Part shown: positions 1-8,135 of the stretch, piece after piece
Numbering within the stretch: position 1 is the stretch's first letter
How the letters are laid out: every line of letters begins with the position of its first letter
DNA from: an uncultured Mollicutes bacterium
GTDB lineage: Bacteria > Bacillota_I > Bacilli_A > Acholeplasmatales > JAEDCM01
NCBI GenBank assembly: GCA_947166335.1
Contig: CAMVDS010000006.1
Coordinates: 1 to 46,229 of the forward strand
Direction: 5' to 3'
Length of the DNA: 46,229 nucleotides
Position numbers and translations under genes: made by a program
The notes under the pieces: generated by a model
Told to the model about the DNA's origin: nothing
Seen by the model: only the letters and a program-made list of their open reading frames with translations
The model's database searches: none

Positions 1-55
1 TTAACCATTTCTCCAGTTGTTTCAGATTTTCCCACTTGTGTATCTCCTAAGAAGA
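1..55. repeat. 55-base terminal direct repeat, left copy
   Basis: Bases 1-55 are identical to 46175-46229. The reading frame of the primase-helicase continues exactly across the join if one copy is removed, so the molecule is circular or terminally redundant. Exactly 55 bases is a common assembler k-mer length, so the repeat itself is probably an assembly overlap rather than a biological terminal repeat. Confidence 0.95.
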
Positions 56-1661
56 ATACATCTAAACAACCTCTCATAACACCACCATAATCGAAATCTA
101 GAATAGAATTGAATACTAAATCACTCATTAACCAAATGTTATAATTTAAATGTTTAGCTATATGATGTTTAGCACTTTGATATAAATAATCTAGCCTTTC
201 TTCTATAGTTCCTTCATGTTGAAATAACTTTAATATATCCTTGTTTATTGAATAGTTTCTATTATCATGCATTGGTATACTATTAGTACAAATTGCTACA
301 AGTTTTTGATGTTTAGTTGGATGAGGATAAATCTTATAATCTATAACATATTGACCTCCTACATCTAATCTCTCGAAACTATATAAATCTAGACTTTGAA
401 CAGAACCATCAATATCTTTATCTACAACAGTTGTCTTATATATTGTCTTTGGTTCTTTCATCTTTATCTCAATAAATGGTTCAGAGTTAGGTATTCCTAC
501 ATAACCTTTTAGTTTACTTTTAATTTCAACATCTTTAGCACTAGCTTCTATAAGTTCTAACATTTGAACTAAATTATGTTCCTCTAAAAACCATGTTCTT
601 TTCTCTCCAGCCATCAATGTTTCACTTTTAGAACCTTTTTCATCAACTTTTTCAAATTCTACTACAGTTGGAACTGAATAAGGGTCTTGGAACTCACTAG
701 TGACAGTTATTACACTTTTTAACTTCTTTCTTAATCTATTTTTATTTAATGCTTCCTTTATTGTTATTCTAACATTCTTTTCAATTTCATCTAAATTAAA
801 ATGATGTTGCTCTAATGAATAGAATTCAAATATATCTCCATCATATTTTGTAATATAATCATAGAAATCTTCTTTTTCTTCTTTAACAACATCACCTATC
901 TTTATATATTTAATATCTTTTACTAAATCTTTTATACATTTGAAGATATTTACCATACCTTTTTGACCAGCTTCATCATTGTCATAGCATAGTACAATAT
1001 CTTTATCTTTAAATGAACCCAATATTTTCGAGTTAGGTACTGCTCCAGCTCCACAAGTTAATGTATATGCATTTATTCCTTGTTCACGAGCTATAAGCAT
1101 ATCTTTCTCCCCCTCAAAAAGATAACAAGTCTCATTACTCTCTAAAAAGGTATCATATGGAATAAGCCAACCACTTTCAGCATCATCATTTGAACTAACT
1201 TTTGGTAGTCCATCATATTTCAACAAATTATATTTTCTAACATCAACAAGAATGTTATTATAAAAGACTGGTATTCCTAGTAATCTTCTATTAGAACCAT
1301 TAAACTTTACCAATCCTAGATTAAGATTATTTATTGTTTCATCAGATAAACCTAACTTTCTAACTTTATTTAGGAATATTTCATCTGACCAAAGTAAACC
1401 TTTGTTAACATCCCAATCATTATTAATATTATATTTATCTAGTAATTTGATTGCTTCTGTAGTTGGTATATTATTTATTTTAGCTATAAATTGTTCTTCA
1501 TTATAGCCAATATTACATACCCAACAATGAAATAGATTTTTTGTAGTATTGATAGATGCAGAAGGTTTGCTATCATCATGGAAAGGACAACAAACCTTTA
1601 CTTCTTCATCTAACCAATTCTTTTCTTCAACATCACTAAAATACTTTTTGAAGTATTCCAT
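1..1661 (-). CDS. primase-helicase, N-terminal part (gene continues at 46174)
   Basis: This is the 5' part of a 930-residue protein; the rest lies at 45043-46174. From the start at 1661 I read a CHC2-type zinc finger (C25-P-F-H28 and C46-W-V-C49). A TOPRIM domain follows, with the glutamate in FEGEKD (E183) and the acidic pair in YDNDEAG (D227, D229). The frame reaches a Walker A motif, GDTQVGKS, at about residues 539-546 just before the left edge. The first half should synthesise primers; the second half is the AAA+ motor. A weak AAGG site precedes the ATG. The gene sits between the DUF669-like gene and a small unknown gene upstream of the polymerase, in a replication cluster. The frame is open to the edge of the window. 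Confidence 0.9.
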   Translation of the reverse strand, partial: MEYFKKYFSDVEEKNWLDEEVKVCCPFHDDSKPSASINTTKNLFHCWVCNIGYNEEQFIAKINNIPTTEAIKLLDKYNINNDWDVNKGLLWSDEIFLNKVRKLGLSDETINNLNLGLVKFNGSNRRLLGIPVFYNNILVDVRKYNLLKYDGLPKVSSNDDAESGWLIPYDTFLESNETCYLFEGEKDMLIAREQGINAYTLTCGAGAVPNSKILGSFKDKDIVLCYDNDEAGQKGMVNIFKCIKDLVKDIKYIKIGDVVKEEKEDFYDYITKYDGDIFEFYSLEQHHFNLDEIEKNVRITIKEALNKNRLRKKLKSVITVTSEFQDPYSVPTVVEFEKVDEKGSKSETLMAGEKRTWFLEEHNLVQMLELIEASAKDVEIKSKLKGYVGIPNSEPFIEIKMKEPKTIYKTTVVDKDIDGSVQSLDLYSFERLDVGGQYVIDYKIYPHPTKHQKLVAICTNSIPMHDNRNYSINKDILKLFQHEGTIEERLDYLYQSAKHHIAKHLNYNIWLMSDLVFNSILDFDYGGVMRGCLDVFFLGDTQVGKSETTGEMV

Positions 1662-1676
1662 AATTATTTGACCTTA

Positions 1677-2237
1677 TTAAAATCCCATATCTTCTGTTTC
1701 TATCTCAGTATTAGGGTTTTCATCAATAATTTGCTTAAATGCTTTTACTTTATTAATATATTTCTTTTCAGTTTCATCTAAACCAGTTTCTTTATTTTGT
1801 ACTGTTTTATCATAACTATCAGTAAATACATCAATATCACAAATAAGTCCTACACACTTTTCTTGAATTTCACTTGCTGCAATTTCTTGTAAACCAATTC
1901 CATATAGGAAATTAGGTATATTGAAATCCATATTAGGATGTGTAGTCAAATTATGGAATACAATTCTTCCATCATAAGCTCCACCAATAATCTCCATTTT
2001 TACATTACAATTATAGAATGTACAATTAGGAACTGTCTCAGTAATTTTATTTCCTTTTTCATCAGTTAGTACTTTTCCCTTTTCATCTTTTTGAAAAACC
2101 TTAACAGTTTGTGTTTTTGCAGTCCAAGGAGTTATTTCTTTAACTCTAGCACGATATAAACCCTCTGGAATTGGACTAAAGTCTAAAGCTCCCCCTTCCT
2201 TTGCAGTATATTTTTTATTTAAACTTGTATCTACCAT
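1677..2237 (-). CDS. DUF669-like replication/recombination accessory protein
   Basis: 186 residues. The pattern IPEGLYRARVKEITPW near the N-terminus, then a segment IIGGAYDGRIVFHNLTTHP and a short acidic tail ending EDMGF, resembles the phage DUF669 family. That family usually sits beside annealing proteins and helicases and is suspected to bind single-stranded DNA. Here it lies between the primase-helicase and the Sak3-like gene, which fits. An AAGGAAG ribosome site overlaps the end of the upstream gene. The family match is by eye; a single-stranded DNA-binding role is inference. Confidence 0.6.
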   Translation of the reverse strand: MVDTSLNKKYTAKEGGALDFSPIPEGLYRARVKEITPWTAKTQTVKVFQKDEKGKVLTDEKGNKITETVPNCTFYNCNVKMEIIGGAYDGRIVFHNLTTHPNMDFNIPNFLYGIGLQEIAASEIQEKCVGLICDIDVFTDSYDKTVQNKETGLDETEKKYINKVKAFKQIIDENPNTEIETEDMGF

Positions 2238-2239
2238 AA

Positions 2240-2938
2240 TTATCTTCCTTCCTCATATAAAGTTTTTAATAAACATTCAATTAATTTTTTATCATAAATA
2301 AATGTGTCAATAGTTTTTACTACATTTTTCACAGTTATTAATCTATAAATTGTTAAATTGCCAAATTCATCTTGTTCATATAAATAAACATTTTTTGTGA
2401 AAGCATTTACTCTTTCAGTATATAAATGTTCTAGACCTTCTCTTAGCATAGTCTTAATTATCATACATCCAGTATGTTCTGGAGTTTCTAAATCAATACC
2501 ATCCATAAGGTCAAGTTTTTCTAGATGTTTAAGATATTCCTCACAACTTTCTGCAAGGTCTAATTTTCCTTCTTCTATTAGTTCATCTCTTTGCTTTTCA
2601 ACATTCTTAACCTCATCATTATAAGCAGCTAGATATGTATCTTTGATAGTATCTTTTAACTTTTTATTATCTATGTGATCATAAATAATTAAATCATCAC
2701 TATCATATTTTTGCTTTTTACAAGGTTCTAGATTATCTAAAGCATTGAATAATTGAGCAATAGAAGATGAAAACTTTAATAGTTTAAATCCTGTATTTAG
2801 TTCTTTTTGTTTCCTAAATAATCTCTTTTTTCCAATAGCTAAGAAACTCTCAGTACCTATATACATTTCATCATCAGCAACAATAGTATAATATCTATTG
2901 TTACCGATTTCATAAAACTTTTTATAGTGTTTCATCAT
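2240..2938 (-). CDS. unknown early protein between Sak3-like and DUF669-like genes
   Basis: About 232 residues, no recognised domain. The sequence is charged, with alternating basic and acidic segments and a helical middle (KDTYLAAYNDEVKNVEKQRD). The longest frame begins with TTG at 2962, but AGAAAGG lies 5 bases before ATG 2938 and 8 before ATG 2935, so I start at 2938. The position in a recombination/replication cluster suggests a DNA-metabolism accessory role, but nothing in the sequence proves it. Confidence 0.8.
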   Translation of the reverse strand: MMKHYKKFYEIGNNRYYTIVADDEMYIGTESFLAIGKKRLFRKQKELNTGFKLLKFSSSIAQLFNALDNLEPCKKQKYDSDDLIIYDHIDNKKLKDTIKDTYLAAYNDEVKNVEKQRDELIEEGKLDLAESCEEYLKHLEKLDLMDGIDLETPEHTGCMIIKTMLREGLEHLYTERVNAFTKNVYLYEQDEFGNLTIYRLITVKNVVKTIDTFIYDKKLIECLLKTLYEEGR

Positions 2939-2951
2939 CTCATCCTTTCTA

Positions 2952-3935
2952 TTACATACCAAGTAATGTTTTTAATGTCTTTAAGAATTGCTCAGGGTTA
3001 CTGAATATTGCCTTATTAGACAAGATATTTCTTAAATCATCTTCACTAGCCTCTGTTGATAAAGCAATCTTATGTTTTTTCATTAGTGCAACATTTACTC
3101 TCTGCAATGCTAAATTCATTTTATCAACTTCTGTATTTTTAATCAAGTAGATAGCTTCTGATACTGGATCATTTCCAACTGGTTGTGTTTCTATAACTGG
3201 TTGTGTTTCTATAACTGGTTGAGCAGGAATCACATTTACCTCGGTTTCTGGAATACCTAATTTATCAGATTTGATTGTAGCTGTTTCTACAACTGGTTGT
3301 GAAGTAGTAGTTTTTTCTTCTACCTTTTCTACAGTTTTTTCTATTTTAGTGTTACTTTTTGCAGTTTTTTGTGATTTTTTCACATTTGATTGTTCATTTT
3401 GAACATTTTCAACTGGTAACTCAGGTTTTGTTTCTTGTGGTAATTCATCAAATTGTAAATCTTTACCTTCATAAAGTTTTAAACCAATTCCAGTAGCTCT
3501 AGATGCAACTTTAGCTTTAGCTCTTTGTAGAGCTTTGTTTACTAAGTTTTGATTAAATACTCTAGCTGCTGAATAATCTTGATCTTGAATAGGATATTCT
3601 TCAATAAATACTTTTCCCATAAATGTTAATTTAACTCTAACCATATGAGAGAACATTTGTGACTCAGTTTCACTAACAACTTCTCCCTTTTGAATATTTT
3701 GTTGATGCATTATACACATATCTGTATGTACTAGACCACCTTTTTCATTTTTAAGATTTTCAAAAGTTGCATCTTCATCACACATATAAGTTATTCTTTC
3801 CATAGTTGCCCAAGGAATATAAGTATTACCTTTATAATTTTCTTTTACAAATGTTTCAATCTCCTTTGCAATATCAGATGTACCATTATAATTTTCTGTA
3901 AAAACCTCTTTCCAACTTTTTCTTAAATTTGCCAT
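2952..3935 (-). CDS. putative single-strand annealing protein, DUF1071/Sak3-like
   Basis: 327 residues. The first 160 carry YIPWATMERI, an EEYPIQDQDYSA segment and the run NKALQRAKAKVASRATGIGL followed by LYEGKDLQ. This is the layout of DUF1071/Sak3 annealing proteins, which anneal complementary single strands during phage recombination. Residues 170-245 are a Lys/Thr/Glu/Val-rich linker with repeats of QPVIET. The last 80 residues form a small helical domain, perhaps for binding another protein. GGAG stands 10 bases before the ATG. A YqaJ-like exonuclease that would be its natural partner is at 39096-39983, in the same early block but not adjacent. Confidence 0.65.
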   Translation of the reverse strand: MANLRKSWKEVFTENYNGTSDIAKEIETFVKENYKGNTYIPWATMERITYMCDEDATFENLKNEKGGLVHTDMCIMHQQNIQKGEVVSETESQMFSHMVRVKLTFMGKVFIEEYPIQDQDYSAARVFNQNLVNKALQRAKAKVASRATGIGLKLYEGKDLQFDELPQETKPELPVENVQNEQSNVKKSQKTAKSNTKIEKTVEKVEEKTTTSQPVVETATIKSDKLGIPETEVNVIPAQPVIETQPVIETQPVGNDPVSEAIYLIKNTEVDKMNLALQRVNVALMKKHKIALSTEASEDDLRNILSNKAIFSNPEQFLKTLKTLLGM

Positions 3936-3962
3936 AATTTCATTTCTCCTTTTCTTTATTTA

Positions 3963-4199
3963 TTAAAAACCAAAATCATCTTGGTTTTCAGCATCTTCAT
4001 AATATGGTTCTAGGAACATGTCACATTCAGCAGGTTCTAACCATTTTGCCCATCTTATTAAGCTCATAGGTACAGGATAATAAACTAATTGTTTAGCTTT
4101 TGTAGATTGTATCCCTTTTTCTAATAGTGTATCTAACATTTCCTTTTTTATATCATTATCATTAATTACTGTATATTTTTCTCTTCTTATGTAAGCCAT
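3963..4199 (-). CDS. small unknown early protein
   Basis: 78 residues from ATG 4199 (a GTG three codons upstream is too close to the AGAGGAGA ribosome site). Basic N-terminus, then MSLIRWAKWLEPAECDMFL and an acidic end. It begins one base after the stop of the 44-codon gene upstream, so the two are probably translationally coupled. No family recognised. Confidence 0.75.
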   Translation of the reverse strand: MAYIRREKYTVINDNDIKKEMLDTLLEKGIQSTKAKQLVYYPVPMSLIRWAKWLEPAECDMFLEPYYEDAENQDDFGF

Positions 4200-4200
4200 T

Positions 4201-4335
4201 TTATTCACTCTCCTCTTTCAATCTTAACTCATCAATAATATCATCAATTCCAGGATCATCTTGTATTTCTTCCTTAGGTTCACAATAGTCATCATAACCT
4301 GGATAATAACTATTTAAATCAGTCGTATCTATCAC
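4201..4335 (-). CDS. tiny acidic early protein
   Basis: 44 codons starting with GTG at 4335, 9 bases after a full AGGAGG that lies in the end of the upstream gene. The product is strongly acidic (Asp/Glu-rich, ending LKEESE) with many tyrosines at the N-terminus. No family recognised. The tight head-to-tail packing and ideal ribosome site make it a real gene although short. Confidence 0.65.
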   Translation of the reverse strand: MIDTTDLNSYYPGYDDYCEPKEEIQDDPGIDDIIDELRLKEESE

Positions 4336-4336
4336 A

Positions 4337-4531
4337 TTATTCAACCTCCTCTGTTTGTTCTCTATATTCTTTTAAAATGTTAATAGCATCTTCTTCTGAC
4401 ACATCATGTTCTTCTTTTAATGCACATAAAATTTTATCTATTACCTCTATAAATTCTAGAACTGTAGTGTCTTTGTATTTGATAGAGCTTGATATATAAT
4501 ATTCTTTATCTTTAGCTTTTATTTTTATCAT
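4337..4531 (-). CDS. small unknown early protein
   Basis: 64 residues from ATG 4531, with AAGGTGGTG 4-10 bases upstream; a longer frame to 4585 lacks a ribosome site. The sequence begins MIKIKAKDKEYYI and ends in an acidic helix (EEDAINILKEYREQTEEVE). It overlaps the upstream coiled-coil gene by 20 bases. The beta-rich start and helical end resemble many small phage proteins of unknown role. Confidence 0.65.
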   Translation of the reverse strand: MIKIKAKDKEYYISSSIKYKDTTVLEFIEVIDKILCALKEEHDVSEEDAINILKEYREQTEEVE

Positions 4532-4745
4532 TTTTATCACCACCTTCAAGTTTTCCATATTTTTTCCTGTATTTAGCAAGTTCATCTTTCAATTCAGATA
4601 AAGCATCTTTATATTTTATATTTTGTAATAATATATCTCTATCTTCTTCTAGTTGTTTAATCTTTTTATTAGCAATTTCTGCGAACTTAACACACATAGT
4701 TGTATATTTTCTTTTGTATTTCATATCTTTTAATTTACCTAGCAT
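4512..4745 (-). CDS. small basic coiled-coil protein
   Basis: 77 residues from ATG 4745, preceded by AAGGAG at 5 bases. Heptad-like charged helix over most of the length (KKIKQLEEDRDILLQNI), with a Lys-rich end. It may be a nucleic-acid or protein-binding helix. It overlaps the membrane protein gene upstream by 11 bases. No family recognised. Confidence 0.65.
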   Translation of the reverse strand: MLGKLKDMKYKRKYTTMCVKFAEIANKKIKQLEEDRDILLQNIKYKDALSELKDELAKYRKKYGKLEGGDKNDKNKS

Positions 4746-4920
4746 TTGCACTCCTTTCATAATACTTTATACAATTATGTTCTTGATAGTATTTAATATC
4801 GGTTGTATGGCTACAAATATAATCATTATGTAAATCTATTAGAGTAAATAGAATTCCTAACATAATTAGAAATACACCTAGAATAGTTATAACAAATACG
4901 ACTTTTTCATTAACTTCCAT
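4735..4920 (-). CDS. small single-pass membrane protein
   Basis: 61 residues from ATG 4920 with AGAGGTG upstream. After a short acidic N-terminus there is one clear membrane segment (VVFVITILGVFLIMLGILF), then a polar tail with two cysteines (YICSH, HNCIKYY). It is expressed early, away from the lysis genes, so superinfection exclusion or host-membrane targeting is possible, but this is inference. Confidence 0.7.
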   Translation of the reverse strand: MEVNEKVVFVITILGVFLIMLGILFTLIDLHNDYICSHTTDIKYYQEHNCIKYYERSANAR

Positions 4921-4932
4921 TTTTATCACCTC

Positions 4933-6315
4933 TTAAATAGTTAATTCATTTAAATCTTTCTCACTAAATTCAACTTTATTTTGTACCATTTCATAAATCT
5001 TCTCATCAATAGTTCCTTGCATTACTAAATGATAGTAAATAGGCATCTCAGTTTGACCAATTCTATCAATTCTTCCAAGTGATTGTCTATAAGCTCTAGA
5101 ACTATCTGGCATTGAGTAAAATACCATTAAATGACATTTATATTGAAGTCCATCCAAACTTTCACCAAATGCTTCATATTGTCCTATCAATACATCAAAT
5201 TCTTTTTTAAGTTCAGCAGGTTTATCTTTAATTTCACCATTAATGACTATGTAACTTTTACCAAGTTTTTCACATACACTAATGATTATATCTTTTTCAA
5301 CATTGTAATTGTACAACACACTTACAATATCATCAGTATTTGATAAAAATTCTTCTAACCATTCAGCTTTATTTGTATTATCTCCATATTTGAATTTGTT
5401 ACCATACTCATCAGTACCAGTAACACATCCACTTATTAATGTTTTCTTACCAATTCTAAAAGCACTTACATTATCAAATGTTATTTCTTGATAGGTTTTA
5501 TCTTCTAACATCTTAGCATAATTTTTAGCTTTTGGAATATTTATTTTTAATAATTGAGGTTCATAATCTCCATATTTTGGAGCATAATATCTGCAGCATA
5601 GCTTTATTAATGGTTTGATTTCATCATCAATTAAATTCATTCTATAACCAGTTATCTTCTTAATTGGAAATGGCATTCCAGGAACTTGTATTTTTTCTAT
5701 TCTACAATATCTATTTTGAAATAATGTATAACTCATATCTAAGTATCCTAAGAATGCTAATTGACTATATAGATCAATATAACCACCATGCTCTTTTTCG
5801 GTAGGAGTTGCTGTAAGAATAATCTTATAAGGAGTTTGTTGTCCTAACTCTAATATCTTTTGTGTAACTTTAACAGGACTTCTAGATGTACCCATATTTT
5901 TAATCTTATGACTTTCATCAACAATTATAGTCCAATCTTCATTTATATAGTCTAACCAAGTCATTTTAGTTACAATATCAAAATTTACAACTATACAATT
6001 ATTACACTTTTCTTCATTAATTACATCTGCTTGTAAGAAATTTGAAATTGTTTCATCTTTTTTCTTAGAGCTCCAACTCATGTTATACTTACATACACAT
6101 AAATCAGTATGTTTCTCAACCTCATCAAACCATTGTGTAACTATCTTTTGAGGGCATATAACTAAGAGATTTGATGTAGGATTTCTAGTAAATCTCTCTA
6201 GACTTGTAAGTGTTTTACCACTACCAGTTTTCATAAATAAACCGATACTAGGAACACTACCAAGTTCTCTTAGTATTTGCTCTTGATAATCTCTTAATTG
6301 TACTCCCTTTAACAT
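4933..6315 (-). CDS. SNF2-family (SF2) DNA helicase/translocase
   Basis: 460 residues. It has N-terminal LRDYQEQIL (Q-like motif), Walker A MKTGSGKT at about residues 28-35, motif II VDESH, motif III ILTATPT and motif VI QSLGRIDRIGQ near the C-terminus. These are the SNF2/ERCC4-like phage helicase hallmarks. It would hydrolyse ATP to translocate along double-stranded DNA during replication or recombination. ATG 6315 is preceded by GGAG at 8 bases (GTG 6324 overlaps that site). It lies in the early block upstream of the annealing protein. Confidence 0.9.
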   Translation of the reverse strand: MLKGVQLRDYQEQILRELGSVPSIGLFMKTGSGKTLTSLERFTRNPTSNLLVICPQKIVTQWFDEVEKHTDLCVCKYNMSWSSKKKDETISNFLQADVINEEKCNNCIVVNFDIVTKMTWLDYINEDWTIIVDESHKIKNMGTSRSPVKVTQKILELGQQTPYKIILTATPTEKEHGGYIDLYSQLAFLGYLDMSYTLFQNRYCRIEKIQVPGMPFPIKKITGYRMNLIDDEIKPLIKLCCRYYAPKYGDYEPQLLKINIPKAKNYAKMLEDKTYQEITFDNVSAFRIGKKTLISGCVTGTDEYGNKFKYGDNTNKAEWLEEFLSNTDDIVSVLYNYNVEKDIIISVCEKLGKSYIVINGEIKDKPAELKKEFDVLIGQYEAFGESLDGLQYKCHLMVFYSMPDSSRAYRQSLGRIDRIGQTEMPIYYHLVMQGTIDEKIYEMVQNKVEFSEKDLNELTI

Positions 6316-6327
6316 TTTAATCACTCC

Positions 6328-6552
6328 TTAATATTTTTCATCAATATACTCTAAATATTCTATTTTATCTAACATTTCACTTATCAATTCACTTGCATCT
6401 TTTTTACTTAACTCCCAATATCTTAAATTTGAATAATCATCACAATCCATATCAATTAATAAATCAATTAGATTTGATATTGTGTCTTTTTGCTTATCAG
6501 TTATCATAATTGATTTTGTACTGAATTTTAAATTCTTAAGTTGCTCATCCAT
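6328..6552 (-). CDS. small acidic early protein
   Basis: 74 residues from ATG 6552 with GGAG 9 bases upstream. The upstream TTG frame start at 6567 lies on the ribosome site itself. Rich in Asp and Leu (LIDLLIDMDCDDYSNLRYW), predicted helical. Its start overlaps the end of the 47-codon gene upstream by 8 bases, implying coupling. No family recognised. Confidence 0.7.
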   Translation of the reverse strand: MDEQLKNLKFSTKSIMITDKQKDTISNLIDLLIDMDCDDYSNLRYWELSKKDASELISEMLDKIEYLEYIDEKY

Positions 6553-6688
6553 AACATAAAACTCCAATCACTCTTACTTTTTTAGAATAACTACACTTTT
6601 TAACAAATCTATCTTTTTGCCATTTGTCATAAAATGCTTTACTAAATTCTTTACCACTTTTTAGATTTAATAATCTAACCTCGTACAT
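6545..6688 (-). CDS. tiny basic early protein
   Basis: 47 codons from ATG 6688, AGGTGGTG 9 bases upstream. Starts MYEVRLLNLKSG and is rich in Lys, with a C-terminal VRVIGVLCYG. It overlaps the next gene by 8 bases. The region just upstream is a duplicated 33-base promoter-like element. No family recognised. Confidence 0.6.
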   Translation of the reverse strand: MYEVRLLNLKSGKEFSKAFYDKWQKDRFVKKCSYSKKVRVIGVLCYG

Positions 6689-6690
6689 AA

Positions 6691-6723
6691 ATTATAACAC
6701 CACCTATCTTTAAAAGTTTAAAA
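6691..6723 (-). promoter_or_regulatory. 33-base promoter-like element, copy A
   Basis: Read on the minus strand it starts TTTTAAACTTTT and ends GGTGGTGTTATAAT, an extended -10 (TGTTATAAT). An ungapped copy matching at 28 of 33 positions lies at 40235-40267, also just after a stop codon in the early block. Here GGTGGTG also serves as ribosome site for the gene starting at 6688, so an internal promoter is likely but not certain. Confidence 0.45.
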
Positions 6724-6725
6724 CT

Positions 6726-6926
6726 TTATTTAATTTTATAAATTTTATATTTTTTATTAATTATTCCATTTGTTTTAATTCTTTTACTTAAATTAGTCAA
6801 ACTAGTTTTAACATTTAATTTATACTCAAAGAAATATTTAGCTTCTTTTAAGCTATCACAATCAAATAAACATAACTCATCCTCTTTATTCATATTATTA
6901 ATATGTAATTCATAAATAACTATCAT
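6726..6926 (-). CDS. small unknown early protein
   Basis: 66 residues, ATG preceded by AGGAG at 10 bases. N-terminal MIVIYELHINN, a Cys-Asp segment, and a very basic Lys/Ile end. No family recognised. It lies in the run of tiny early genes, a layout typical of phage host-takeover regions. Confidence 0.7.
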   Translation of the reverse strand: MIVIYELHINNMNKEDELCLFDCDSLKEAKYFFEYKLNVKTSLTNLSKRIKTNGIINKKYKIYKIK

Positions 6927-6942
6927 TATTTAACAACTCCTA

Positions 6943-7188
6943 TCAATCTTCATATCTTTCTTGATATTCTTGAATATATTCATCAAAATTATAACAATTT
7001 AATAAATATTCTAGTGGTTGTTGTTTTTTAGGTACACCATATAAAAACATCATAGTTCCATAGTTTTTATTCTGTAAGTAAACCTCATAATTATTATTGT
7101 TTTCAATATAGTAAACTAAATAATTACAATATTCATACTCATTTACTAAAAATACTTTTAATATTTTAATATCTTTAATTTCTTTCAT
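6943..7188 (-). CDS. small unknown early protein
   Basis: 81 residues with AAAGGAG upstream. Tyr/Asn-rich (YCNYLVYYIENNNNYEVYLQ), alternating strands predicted. Its ATG shares a base with the stop of the 49-codon gene upstream (TAATG), so translation is probably coupled. No family recognised. Confidence 0.7.
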   Translation of the reverse strand: MKEIKDIKILKVFLVNEYEYCNYLVYYIENNNNYEVYLQNKNYGTMMFLYGVPKKQQPLEYLLNCYNFDEYIQEYQERYED

Positions 7189-7337
7189 TATAACATCTCC
7201 TTTATTTCCTTTCTTAATCTAACAACAACCCCTGCCCAATATTCTAAATCATGCATATCAACTAAAACACTATGGTTTTCTAGACAACTTAATACTGCTT
7301 TTTTAGCATATTCAAGATCTTTAATCTTTTCTTCCAT
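7188..7337 (-). CDS. tiny unknown early protein
   Basis: 49 codons, AAGGAG about 11 bases before ATG 7337. Mostly helical: N-terminal charged helix, then MHDLEYWAGVVVRLRKEIKE. It ends in the AAGGAG site that drives the next gene, with a TAATG junction. No family recognised. Confidence 0.6.
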   Translation of the reverse strand: MEEKIKDLEYAKKAVLSCLENHSVLVDMHDLEYWAGVVVRLRKEIKEML

Positions 7338-7363
7338 TTTTAATCATCTCCTTAAATTATTTA

Positions 7364-7705
7364 TTAATCTTCTTCATAAACTTTATCAAGAACATAACTT
7401 CTAGCAATTTCTTTTATATCATTATATATTTCAAATTCACAATCATGGTCTACATCACTAGATATATTTCTAATATCTTCATTATCTAATTTATCAATGT
7501 TATTCATCATTTTTTCATTATTCATATATAATTCATCATTTATTAAATCATCAATGCTATTTTCAACCATTGTAATAGCTAACTCACGATATATGTCTAT
7601 ACTTTCTAATTTATCTATGACATAATCAATGTCAACTCTATTTTCTAAACCCTTTTCTAAATTTATCTCTTGATTATGTTTTAGTTCTTCAATAAATTCT
7701 CTCAT
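7364..7705 (-). CDS. acidic unknown early protein
   Basis: 113 residues from ATG 7705, GAGGAG 8 bases upstream (GTG 7714 overlaps that site). Strongly acidic and Asn-rich, helical, with EDIRNISSDVDHDCEFEIYN toward the end. The high negative charge resembles DNA-mimic or inhibitor proteins often found in early phage regions, but there is no direct evidence. Confidence 0.75.
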   Translation of the reverse strand: MREFIEELKHNQEINLEKGLENRVDIDYVIDKLESIDIYRELAITMVENSIDDLINDELYMNNEKMMNNIDKLDNEDIRNISSDVDHDCEFEIYNDIKEIARSYVLDKVYEED

Positions 7706-7710
7706 ATTAA

Positions 7711-7938
7711 TCACTCCTCTATAATATCTTCAGGACTCCAACAATCTATTGAATATCCCATACCACAATCATAATTGATTGCTATAATTTCATTGTCTTT
7801 ATAGTCTTTTAAATCATTTAGAATATCAACTTTAAATTCTTCATCAATTAAATTATTATCAAATTGTTTTTCAGTATATTCTCTAATCTTTTTTACTTCT
7901 CCTAGCATTAATTCTCCATTATCATAAATTTTATTCAT
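7711..7938 (-). CDS. small acidic early protein
   Basis: 75 residues, AAGGAG 10 bases before the ATG. N-terminal helix, then an aromatic Gly-rich end (NYDCGMGYSIDCWSPEDIIE) carrying two cysteines. Four-base ATGA-type overlap with the upstream gene. No family recognised. Confidence 0.7.
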   Translation of the reverse strand: MNKIYDNGELMLGEVKKIREYTEKQFDNNLIDEEFKVDILNDLKDYKDNEIIAINYDCGMGYSIDCWSPEDIIEE

Positions 7939-8135
7939 AATTCAAATTCTCCTTTCAACCAGTTAATTGCACTTTTTAAATCTTTAAATTCTTCTACCCA
8001 TTTATTATCAGTTCTATTATCACAAGCAACCCAAATATCATTGTCTTTATGATAAGTTAATAGTAAATCATAATCTAGATTTAATTTACCTTCAATATAA
8101 TCTAACATTTCTTTATTATTAATAATCTTCATCAT
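7935..8135 (-). CDS. small early protein, start uncertain
   Basis: 66 residues if ATG 8135 is used; in-frame ATG codons also lie at 8150, 8144, 8141 and 8132 because the start overlaps a GATGAT repeat in the end of the upstream gene. AGG is 9 bases before 8135. Trp-rich second half (DIWVACDNRTDNKWVEEF, AINWLKGEFEL). No family recognised. Confidence 0.65.
   Translation of the reverse strand: MMKIINNKEMLDYIEGKLNLDYDLLLTYHKDNDIWVACDNRTDNKWVEEFKDLKSAINWLKGEFEL

Noticed and set aside
1..55. A biological short terminal repeat
   Set aside because: Exactly 55 bases, lying inside the primase-helicase gene, is much more likely an assembler overlap; no cohesive-end or packaging signal is visible there.
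3170..3240. Short tandem repeats in the annealing protein gene as a CRISPR or regulatory repeat
   Set aside because: They are in-frame repeats coding for QPVIET in a linker; no spacer structure. No CRISPR array was seen anywhere in the window.
5131..5491. Two plus-strand frames of 60-70 codons inside the helicase gene
   Set aside because: They are antisense to the SNF2-like helicase, rich in Phe/Ile/Asn as expected for reversed AT-rich coding DNA, and have no ribosome site.
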